From: Candidatus Paceibacterota bacterium
Lineage (GTDB): Bacteria; Verrucomicrobiota; Verrucomicrobiia; Limisphaerales; UBA8199
Length of the DNA: 64,000 bases
Reading direction: 5' to 3'
Assembly (NCBI GenBank): GCA_035452965.1
Contig: DAOTCE010000004.1
Span: 186,001 to 250,000 of the forward strand
Shown one piece after another: positions 26,081 through 34,400 of this stretch. Below the pieces are notes generated by a model, which ran no database searches, had not been told where the DNA came from, and saw nothing but the letters and a program-made list of their open reading frames with translations. The first letter of the stretch is position 1. Every line of letters starts with the position of its first letter. The translations under genes were made by a program, and so were the position numbers.

Positions 26081-27466
26081 ATGAGACGACCAGCAACTGT
26101 GTTGTTTGCCGCGGGACTTGCCCTGCAGGTCTGCGTCGGCGCTCCCCACCCCAAGGATGACGGCTATCGCGGCATCTGGTATTACAATCAGGGCACCAAG
26201 GACGAGTATAAGTTCAAGTACAGCGGCGGGATGGCCACCTACCCCCAGCAGCATGAGCCCATCGCCATCTACAGTTCGCCGGCGAACAAGACCTTCTTCT
26301 GCTACGGCGGAACCACCGCCCGCGACGGCAACGGCAAACAAGAGCTGCTGCACATGGTCTCGTATTACGACCATGCCACAGGCCAGGTTCCTCGCCCGAC
26401 CATTCTGCTGAACAAGCACACCAGCGACGCGCACGACAATCCGACGATCTCCCTCGACGCCAAGGGCTATGTCTGGATTTTCTCCTCCTCCCACGGCACC
26501 TCGCGGCCATCTTACATACACCGCAGCAAGCAGCCCTACTCCGTGGATGAATTCGAGCAGGTGCTGGAGACGAACTTCTCCTACACGCAGCCCTGGTTCA
26601 TTCCGAAGCGGGGTTTCCTGTTCTTGCATACGCGCTATGACAGCGGGCGCAACCTCTACTGGATGACCAGCCCCGACGGCCGCGACTGGAGCGAACCGCA
26701 CAAGCTGGCCAGAATCGAGATGGGCGATTATCAGGTTAGCTGGTGCGCGGGCTCGCGGGTGGGCACCGCTTTCGACTACCATCCGTCGCCCACCGGCCTG
26801 AATACCCGCGCCAACCTATACTACCTTGAGACCACCGACTTCGGCCGCACCTGGCGCAATAGCGCGGGCAAGCGAATCGTCACACCGGTCACGAACGCCG
26901 CCAACGCCGCTCTCGTCTATGACTCCCGCAAGGAGGGCCTGCTGGTTTACCTCAAAGACGTGAACTTCGACGCCCGGGGCCGTCCCGTCATACTCTTCCT
27001 CACGAGCAAAGGCTTCGAGCCCGGCCCAGCCAATGGCCCGCGGGAATGGAAGACTGCGCGCTGGACGGGCAGGAAATGGGTCATCCACCACTTGACGACC
27101 TCTGGCAACAACTACGACCACGGCTCGCTTTACCTCGAGCGGGACGGGACCTGGCGCGTCATCGCCCCGACCGAACTCGGCCCGCAACCCTATAATCCCG
27201 GTGGCGAAATGGTCATGTGGACCAGCACGGACCAGGGCGCGAGTTGGAAGCGCCAAAAGCAGCTTACCGTCAGCAGCCCCCGCAACCATTCTTACGCGCG
27301 CCGTCCGGTCAACGCCCACCCGGACTTCTATGCGCTTTGGGCTGATGGCCACGGCCGCCAGCGTTCCGAATCCTTCCTCTACTTCACCAATCAACGCGGC
27401 GACCATGTCTGGCGTCTGCCGCAATCAATGACCGCAGATTCCGCCATACCCGAGATGGCCTGGTAG
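26081..27466 (+). CDS. secreted BNR-repeat protein
   Basis: The protein is 461 aa, with its start at 26081, where a signal peptide (MRRPATVLFAAGLALQVCVG) begins. The mature part has sialidase-like beta-propeller features: WMTSPDGRDWSEP, LETTDFGRTWRNS and WTSTDQGASWKRQ are Asp-box-type repeats. The HDNPTISLDAKGYVWIFSSSHG segment fits the BNR_4 family found in polysaccharide-degrading bacteria. A glycoside hydrolase or lyase role on uronic or rhamnose-type glycans is plausible but not shown. It is transcribed alone, divergent from the aminotransferase. Confidence 0.75.
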   Translation: MRRPATVLFAAGLALQVCVGAPHPKDDGYRGIWYYNQGTKDEYKFKYSGGMATYPQQHEPIAIYSSPANKTFFCYGGTTARDGNGKQELLHMVSYYDHATGQVPRPTILLNKHTSDAHDNPTISLDAKGYVWIFSSSHGTSRPSYIHRSKQPYSVDEFEQVLETNFSYTQPWFIPKRGFLFLHTRYDSGRNLYWMTSPDGRDWSEPHKLARIEMGDYQVSWCAGSRVGTAFDYHPSPTGLNTRANLYYLETTDFGRTWRNSAGKRIVTPVTNAANAALVYDSRKEGLLVYLKDVNFDARGRPVILFLTSKGFEPGPANGPREWKTARWTGRKWVIHHLTTSGNNYDHGSLYLERDGTWRVIAPTELGPQPYNPGGEMVMWTSTDQGASWKRQKQLTVSSPRNHSYARRPVNAHPDFYALWADGHGRQRSESFLYFTNQRGDHVWRLPQSMTADSAIPEMAW

Positions 27467-27522
27467 CCGGACGCAAGCCATTTCCGGCAAAGCCTGACAA
27501 CCGGCGCAAGCGCATCAATGGC

Positions 27523-28710
27523 TCAGGCCCTTCCGCCCAAGAGACCTTCGTGGAAGAACACCGGATGATAGCCATGCTCGGTGACCCAGCGGATGGCCGT
27601 ATCCAGCCTTTGGCCGTGGTCGGGGACATAATGGGCATAGAACGGCCAGAAATACTGTTCGTGCGTGAACAGATCCATGATCTCCGCCTGGTTGGGGTCG
27701 GCTGCCAGTTTCTCCAGGGCCGGAACGATGTCTGCCACCGGGGTGTTGTTGCAGATGAGGTCCACTTTGGAGAAGACGATTCCGCTGTCGAAATCCATGA
27801 GGGCGTCGTGGCGCGACAGATATTCTGAGCGCTCATCATCCACGCGGTAGTTGATGTCCCAGCGTCCGTTTGCGAGCCGAAAATACCCGCTGAGCACGCG
27901 GACGCCGCGTTCATGGAGCGGTTTCAGGGCGGTCGGATCCACCATTGCCCAATGGATGACCGTCGGCGGCGAGTAGGTTGCCTTGCCCGCAAAACGAACA
28001 ATCTGCTCGGCCACTCTGTCCAGGTCAGCAATCAGCTTGTTGGCGGGAGCGTTCTGATAAGGGCGGTCGGGATCGTTCGCATGCGCGTGGAAGGCCAGCT
28101 TGAGCCAATCCGCGTTTTCATTCCACTCTCCCCGGTATCGGTCCGGAAACTGCGTCAGGTCAAATCCGTCCCCCGTCGTGTAATAGATGTTCAGGACAAA
28201 CCGCGTCCCATAGCGGGCATGCAGATCGCGCAGAAGTTTGAGATAGAAGCAATCGAACAGAGAGGCGTACTGCTTCTGGAAGACGTCGCGCAGGAAGAAG
28301 CTGTTGTCGTCAATGGAGAAACGATAGCGGGGCTGGGAATGCCGGTCCCACAGAACTCGCACCTGGTGCTGGCGACGCCCAAAGTTCCCGTCAGTCACAG
28401 CGGTAATGGTGTTCTCCTTTTGGCGGAGAATAAGCTCGGCAGTGAATTGCCGGCCTTCGCGCCGAGCCGGGGCTCCATTCACCGTCACCCGGTCGAGCAC
28501 GGGCGCCTCGCCGGTGACCCGGATCTTGAGCCCTCCGGGCACCGCCTCGCCCAGCCTCTTGTTCAGCACCGCGCCATGATAGGGCTCGATGATTCTCAGT
28601 GGTTCAGCGGCGCCCCCAAAGGCTTGGTACGCGCCCCCCAAAACCAGGCCCGAACCGGCCGCCGAGACCGTCTGCGCAAACCGCCTTCTACTCATCAATC
28701 GGTTGTTCAT
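27523..28710 (-). CDS. Tat-exported polysaccharide-deacetylase-like protein
   Basis: The protein is 395 aa from the ATG at 28710; the frame is open to 28959 but that part overlaps the next gene. The N-terminus has a twin-arginine signal (SRRRFAQTVSAAGSG), indicating folded export. A beta domain (about 35-115) precedes a (beta/alpha)-barrel-like part starting RYRFSIDDNSFFLRDVF. FHAHANDPDRPY and HEQYFWPFYAHYVPDHG are further conserved-looking blocks. This resembles a family of glycoside-hydrolase/deacetylase-fold proteins of unproven activity. The gene lies 44 bp after the DUF2959 gene on the same strand and convergent with the BNR gene. Confidence 0.6.
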   Translation of the reverse strand: MNNRLMSRRRFAQTVSAAGSGLVLGGAYQAFGGAAEPLRIIEPYHGAVLNKRLGEAVPGGLKIRVTGEAPVLDRVTVNGAPARREGRQFTAELILRQKENTITAVTDGNFGRRQHQVRVLWDRHSQPRYRFSIDDNSFFLRDVFQKQYASLFDCFYLKLLRDLHARYGTRFVLNIYYTTGDGFDLTQFPDRYRGEWNENADWLKLAFHAHANDPDRPYQNAPANKLIADLDRVAEQIVRFAGKATYSPPTVIHWAMVDPTALKPLHERGVRVLSGYFRLANGRWDINYRVDDERSEYLSRHDALMDFDSGIVFSKVDLICNNTPVADIVPALEKLAADPNQAEIMDLFTHEQYFWPFYAHYVPDHGQRLDTAIRWVTEHGYHPVFFHEGLLGGRA

Positions 28711-28754
28711 GTGAAGTTTGGGGTGACTCTGATTTTTCTCCGTATTTACCAGGT

Positions 28755-29432
28755 TCACTTGCCGGTCGGTCCACCCGCCGAGGACATTGCGGTGCTCAGG
28801 GCCAATAGATCGCTGCGGGCCTGAGCAAGAGCGGTTTGGACATTGCCTGCGTTGGAGGTGGCGGTGCTGACCAGCGGCTTCACCGATTCGAGCCCGCCCG
28901 CGGTGAGATCCGTGACCAGCGCCTTGCGAATTTCCCGCAGGTAGTCCAGGTGCGACCACAAGGCGCCCTGAGCCTGGGCGTATTGGTTATGCACGGTGGT
29001 AAACTGGTTGTTAACCTCCGTTCTGCGAGCCTGGCTGGAGCTGCGAACGTCCGTATTGGTGATGGTGGTAAGTTGCTGGTCCCAGGCGTTGAAGAAGGTG
29101 GCATTGTCGCGCACAAGATGGCCGCCCGTGGTTCCACCTTGATTGGCGGCTTCCACCAACCGGTCCAACGCGGAACTGAAAGATTGGAACTGCGGCTTAA
29201 GGTCGGCGGCGGGGTTGCTCACCAGGTTGTTGAGCGCCGCCATGGTACTCTCCAGCATCTGGCTCTGCTTTTGAACGTGCACGGCGGCCGCGCGCGCCGT
29301 CCCCGCAGCCTGGTCTCCGGGCTGGTACACAGTGGTTCGGCAGCCCGCCACCAGGGCCCCGGCCAGCGCCAGGGTCGCCGCCAGCAGGATTTGCCTGGAT
29401 GCCCGCGATTTCCTCGATTGGTTTGTGTTCAT
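28755..29432 (-). CDS. DUF2959-like lipoprotein
   Basis: The protein is 225 aa from the ATG at 29432. A signal sequence ends in the lipobox LVAGC, so lipidation is expected. The rest is largely helical, with FFNAWDQQLTTITNTDVRSSS and a later DLTAGGLESVKPL segment that fit the DUF2959 family of periplasmic coiled-coil proteins. Function is unknown. It sits between the ceramidase-like gene (53 bp upstream) and the deacetylase-like gene, all on the minus strand. Confidence 0.65.
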   Translation of the reverse strand: MNTNQSRKSRASRQILLAATLALAGALVAGCRTTVYQPGDQAAGTARAAAVHVQKQSQMLESTMAALNNLVSNPAADLKPQFQSFSSALDRLVEAANQGGTTGGHLVRDNATFFNAWDQQLTTITNTDVRSSSQARRTEVNNQFTTVHNQYAQAQGALWSHLDYLREIRKALVTDLTAGGLESVKPLVSTATSNAGNVQTALAQARSDLLALSTAMSSAGGPTGK

Positions 29433-29484
29433 GGCCTGCACAGTAGTTCCGTTGTCTGGTTCCCGCAATTCAACACCTGACTGG

Positions 29485-30825
29485 TCACCCGCCCGGGCAC
29501 TCGAATAGTCTCTTTAGCTGGCGGATGGCGGACTCGGCGAGCTTCTCGGCGCAGCCTGGCGCGTAAGCCGTTGCGCCGGGAGTTACCTCATAGCCGCCCT
29601 GTACGTAGGCTTCGCGCGTCGGCAGATAACCCACCGCATCGTTCGCCAGTTCAATCACGATGGTGTGCTCCGCAGGACTGGCTTGTTGGATGGCCAGGCC
29701 CGTTTCGCAAAAGACCTCCCCGGGCATGCCCACAATCCCCACCGGCCCGATCCGCAGGGCCATGACCTCAACCCGGTCGGGCGTCGCCTGCTGCTCGCGC
29801 ATCCGCACCCAAAGCGGCGCTCCGCTCTTGAAATCCAGCCCGTCCATGCCCGCCGGCTTACTCTGCCGACCCGTTTCCAGGAAGCGCTTCGCTTCGGCAA
29901 AAAGGTTGTCGGGTATCTTGAATCGCTCCAGTTCGACCGACTCCCGCGACGCCAGGATGGCATCCCCCGCCACCGGCACGCGCGCCCGCAGAGCTTGAGC
30001 GACCGCCGCCGCCAGCACGTAGCCCACACGTTGGGCTGTAGGGTAGCCCCGCCGGGGACTGGCAGGGTCGGCGTAGTTGATGTGATTGACATTGGCGCAG
30101 CAGCCGTTGAAGAACAGCGTCGTGAAGTCCTCTCGCACGATCCTGCGCAGCGCCTCATCCAGATACCCGATGTAGTCCGCCGAATAGAGCCAGTTCTCGT
30201 AGTCCAGAATGGCCGGGTGCAGCCCGAAATTCACCAGTCCCGCCGTTGGCAGGCCGCCGTCTTCCACCGTGAGCACGAGGACCCTGGGATCAATCGGCCC
30301 CAGGCAATCCAGCACGAAACCGGGCGCCAGTTCCTCCCAATTCATGTGTGTCTTGCCGTCACGGCATCGCAGCCGCCGGTTGAAGGAAAGGGAAGACTCG
30401 CTGGCATAGCCAGCCTTCACCATCGCAGTCCTCAAGTTCTTATCCGCGCGGATAGCCGCTTCCGCGGCGTGCTTCAGGAATACCTCGATCTCCGCATCGG
30501 TGGCCGCGGGAGTCTGGTACAACGAAACGGCAGCCGGCCCGCCGTGCGTGTGCGACGCGGCGATAAGGATGTTCTCCGGCGAGAGGGCGGTGTGCGCCGC
30601 GATGTGCTCGCGCATCATCCGGGCTTGCGCGCGGTTGAGCATGCACAGATCCAGCGTCAGCAGGGCCACGCGCGGCCCCGCCTGATTCGCCACCACCATG
30701 GCCCGCGCGCGCAAGGGATCATGCGTGCCCCGCGCCGCGTAATCATCCCGGATGTGACCCAGCAGAGGCAGCCCCGGTGGGGGCGTGAAATCCACCTCAG
30801 CCACGCCAACTTTGAGCTCCGACAT
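29485..30825 (-). CDS. neutral/alkaline ceramidase-like hydrolase
   Basis: The protein is 446 aa. VGVAEVDFTPPPGLPLLGH is the typical opening of the neutral/alkaline non-lysosomal ceramidase N-terminal domain, and ILIAASHTHGGPAA carries the conserved zinc-site histidines of that family. ALRIGPVGIVGMPGEVF and IVIELANDAVGYLPT are the usual later blocks. There is no signal peptide, and the C-terminal Ig-like domain of true ceramidases is absent, so it belongs to the short, widespread cytosolic group whose substrates are unknown. Ceramide hydrolysis should not be assumed. Confidence 0.8.
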   Translation of the reverse strand: MSELKVGVAEVDFTPPPGLPLLGHIRDDYAARGTHDPLRARAMVVANQAGPRVALLTLDLCMLNRAQARMMREHIAAHTALSPENILIAASHTHGGPAAVSLYQTPAATDAEIEVFLKHAAEAAIRADKNLRTAMVKAGYASESSLSFNRRLRCRDGKTHMNWEELAPGFVLDCLGPIDPRVLVLTVEDGGLPTAGLVNFGLHPAILDYENWLYSADYIGYLDEALRRIVREDFTTLFFNGCCANVNHINYADPASPRRGYPTAQRVGYVLAAAVAQALRARVPVAGDAILASRESVELERFKIPDNLFAEAKRFLETGRQSKPAGMDGLDFKSGAPLWVRMREQQATPDRVEVMALRIGPVGIVGMPGEVFCETGLAIQQASPAEHTIVIELANDAVGYLPTREAYVQGGYEVTPGATAYAPGCAEKLAESAIRQLKRLFECPGG

Positions 30826-30975
30826 GGCCTTTAGTTACCAATAACCGCGCGGCGGTGCAAAGGGGATTACTCAGCCGCCGAACAAGCCAGCTGACGTTGG
30901 CAGTTACGCTTCCCTGGATCCCACAATCCACCCTGATAGCCGCCCCGGTGAGACCACGCTGTCATACCTGCGATT

Positions 30976-31025
30976 CCCCGGTGTGGTTCCCATGGGGGCC
31001 GACCCCCATGGGAACCACACCGGGG
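30976..31025. repeat. dispersed palindromic element, copy 2
   Basis: A perfect 23-bp inverted repeat (30976-30998 and 31003-31025) surrounds the 4-nt loop CCGA. It shares the CCCGGTGTG...TCCCATGGGG layout with the copy at 10496-10543. Both arms differ from copy 1 at matching positions (GTTCC for GTATCC on one arm and the complement on the other), which is compensatory change and argues that pairing itself is kept by selection or by the copying mechanism. Confidence 0.8.
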
Positions 31026-31170
31026 TCCCGCCGGATTGGCACCGTCTAAACGCCGCGCTGGCTTGGGCACGGGGTGCCTCTGGCTTGGGGGGCGGACAGA
31101 GCCGTCAGTTGAGGCGGCATTAGGCAGCCTTCTCAAACCTACCCCGTTAGACCTTTTACCGGATGGTGTC

Positions 31171-31216
31171 TTGCCAGAGGGGGGCCGGAAATGGCCAGGA
31201 ACGGCCATTTTGGCAA
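31171..31216. repeat. compound stem-loop
   Basis: An inner perfect 8-bp stem (AAATGGCC at 31189-31196 and GGCCATTT at 31203-31210, 6-nt loop) is nested in an outer TTGCCA/TGGCAA pair (31171-31176 and 31211-31216). It lies upstream of the RCC1 gene; function unknown. Confidence 0.45.
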
Positions 31217-31424
31217 GGGAATGGCAATTTCCAGTCACGCATTGAGTGGCACATTTCCTCGATATTCCTGACATCTGAATGACCTAAAGGTCGTATTCCG
31301 ACCGGAAACCAGCCCATTGGCGCGAAAGAGGGGAACGAACCGCCATGGCACTCGCGCCGACCCGCCACAAATATCATCTCCCTCTTGACAAACATGGCCA
31401 ACAGACGCCTAATCGTCACAATCT

Positions 31425-34400
31425 ATGAAGGCCCGTCTGAAGATTTCTGGCAGGGCTTGGAGAGGCACGGGGATTGCCATAATGCTGCTGCTCTCCGCGG
31501 CGGCAGGTCACGCTCAAAATGTCATCGCCTGGGGCGCCAGTTCGGAGGGCCAAACCAACGCGCCGCTCTCAGCGACAAATGTAATCGCCATTGCCGCCGG
31601 GGCGTCCCATGCCCTGGCATTGGATCCCGAAGGCGGAGTGATCGCGTGGGGCAAGAATTGGGACGGGCAGACCGACGTGCCGCCGGAAGCCACGAACGTG
31701 GTGGCGGTCGCCGCCGGCTCCGCGCACAGCCTGGCCGTGCGCGACGACGGCTCGGTCGTTGCCTGGGGACGCAACTGGGACGGGCAAGCAGACGTGCCCG
31801 CGACGGCAACCAATGTGGTGGCGGTGTCCGCGGGCTGGGCGCACAGTCTGGCTTTGCGGGCGGACGGGACGGTGGTGGCCTGGGGCAACAACGATTTTGG
31901 CCAGACTGACTTTTCGTTCCTCGCTCTGGACGTCGTCGCCATTGCTGCCGGGTACTACCACAACATGGCTCTGCGGTCGGATGGGACCGTAGTCACCTGG
32001 GCGTTTGACTACCCGACTCCGGCGAGCGCGACCAACGTCGTGGCGGTCGCGGCGGGTTGGGAACACTGCCTGGCGCTGCGGGCCGACGGCTCGGTGGTCG
32101 CCTGGGGTGACAACTCTTACGGTCAGTCATCGGTTCCGGCATCGGCGGCCAATGTGATCGCGATCTCCGCCGGCTACTACCATAACCTGGCGTTGCGGGC
32201 GGACGGCACCGTCATCGCCTGGGGAGCATCCTATTTGGGAGTCACGAATGTGCCGACGGGTCTGGACAGCGTCGCGAGCATTTCGGCGGGAGAGGACTTC
32301 AGCGTGGCTCTGGTCGCGTCGGGTCCTCCACGATTCGGCCTCTCGCTGGCGTCAGCAGTTGCTCACCTGGGCAGCCAGACAATTCTCAATCCGACGGTCG
32401 CGGGAACGCTTCCGCTAAGCTTTCAATGGTTTCATGACGGGGTGGCGGTTTCCGGCGCGACCAATCAAAACTTGCTCCTGACCGCCACGCAGGACGCCGA
32501 CGGGGGAGATTACGTATTGGTCGCCACGAACACCGAAGGCCAGGCTACCAATCAACCGGTGAATCTGGTTGTGCGGCAGGGGCCCGCCGTCGCGGCCATC
32601 GGTGCGTGGGGGGACAACACCAGCGGGCAATGCAACGTGCCCCATGCGTCTGCGACCCCGCGCGCGATCGCCGCCGGGGCGTCTCACTGCCTTGCTTTGA
32701 GCGCGGACGGGACCGTGGCTGCCTGGGGGAAGAACTGGGATGGGCAGACGGATGTGCCGCCATCCGCCACAAACGTGGCGGCCATCGCTGCCGGCAAAGC
32801 CCACAGTCTCGCGTTAAGGGATGACGGTTCCGTTATCGCCTGGGGCCGCAATTGGGACGGGCAGACGGATGTGCCCCCGACCGCTACCAATATCGTCGCG
32901 ATTGCCGCGGGGTGGGCGCATAGTCTGGCCTTGAGAGCGGACGGCACAACCGTCGCATGGGGAAATAACGATTACGGCCAGGTCTCCGGCTCCTTCCTCG
33001 CCCTGGATATCATCGCCATTGCCGCCGGGTACTACCACAATATGGCTCTGCGGTCGGATGGGACAGTGGTGACCTGGGCATTTGACTACCCGACACCACC
33101 GGCGGCGAGCAACGTGGTAGCGGTTGCGGCGGGCTGGGAACACTGCCTGGCGTTGCGTGCGGATGGGGCGGTTGTCGCCTGGGGCGATGATTCTTATGGC
33201 CAATCCTCGGTCCCGGCATCGGCGACGAACGTAGTCGCGATCTCCGCCGGCTACTACCATAACCTGGCGTTGCGGGCGGACGGCACCGTCGTTGCGTGGG
33301 GCGCGTCACGGTTCGGAGTGACGAACGTCCCCGGGGGTCTTCGCAACGTTGCGGGCATTTCGGCGGGAGAGGACTACAACGTGGTGCTGGCCGCATCCGG
33401 TCCACCGGAATTCGGCCGCCAGCTTGGATCGGTCCTCGCCTATGCCGGCAGCTGCACAACTCTCAACCCGACGGTTATGGGGGCCTGGCCGCTGAGCTTC
33501 CAATGGTATCACGACGGCATAGCGATTGTCGGTGCGACCAATCGTTCTCTGCTCCTGACCAACGCGCAGATGGCCGCCGCGGGGGACTATGTTTTGGTGG
33601 CGGCAAACATCATGGGCCAGGTGAGCAGTCCACCCGTAAATCTCGCAGTCCAGCCGGATCCGGTAACAGTCGCACTCGTCGGCGCCTGGGGCGGCAACAA
33701 TAACGGACAATGCAATGTCTCACCGGCAACCTCGAATCCGCGGGCAATTGCCGCCGGACCGTTTCACAGCCTGGCGGTAAACGCGGATGGCAGTGTAGCG
33801 GCCTGGGGGAGGAACAATTATGGCGAGACAGACGTGCCCGCAGCGGCTACCAACGTGGTGGCTGTCGCCGCCGGCGGGGGTCACAGCGTGGCGCTGAGGA
33901 CTGATGGCTCAGTGATCGCCTGGGGAAACAACTCGGATGGGCAGACGAATGTGCCGGCAGCAGCAACCAACGTGGTTGTCATCGCCGCCGGCGAGACGCA
34001 CAGCCTGGCTTTGCGGGCGGACGGAACGCTGTTGGCTTGGGGAAACAACGAATTCGGGCAAACGAATGTTCCGCCACGGGCCAGGGAGCTAATCGCCATC
34101 GCGGCAGGGTACAACCACAATCTGGGACTGCGTCCGGACCACACCGTCGTTGCCTGGGGGCTGGAGAACACCGTGCCGGCTTCGGCTACGAATGTCGTGG
34201 CGATTGCCGGCGGTTGGTGGCACAGCCTGGCCCTGCGCGCGGATGGCACGGTCGTTGCCTGGGGCGACAACTCCTTCGGACAGTCCGTGGTTCCAGCATC
34301 GGTTACCAACGTGGCGGGGATCGCAGCAGGCTACTATCACAACGTAGCTTTGCGGTCGGATGGCACCGTTGTTGCCTGGGGAGGAGGGGATATTGCAGGG

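Larger units (their letters stand above)
30826..31424. other. intergenic region with palindromic element
   Basis: This 599-bp region holds the promoters of two divergent genes. It contains palindromic element copy 2 (30976-31025) and a compound hairpin (31171-31216). A TTGACA at 31385-31390 is only 35 bp from the RCC1 gene start and lacks a good -10 partner. No protein-like frame is seen. Confidence 0.45.

Noticed and set aside
29485..30825. True ceramidase acting on sphingolipids
   Set aside because: No signal peptide and no C-terminal Ig-like domain; only the N-terminal family domain is supported.
31385..31413. TTGACA as a -35 box for the RCC1 gene
   Set aside because: No good -10 at the right distance, and the leader would be only a few bases long.
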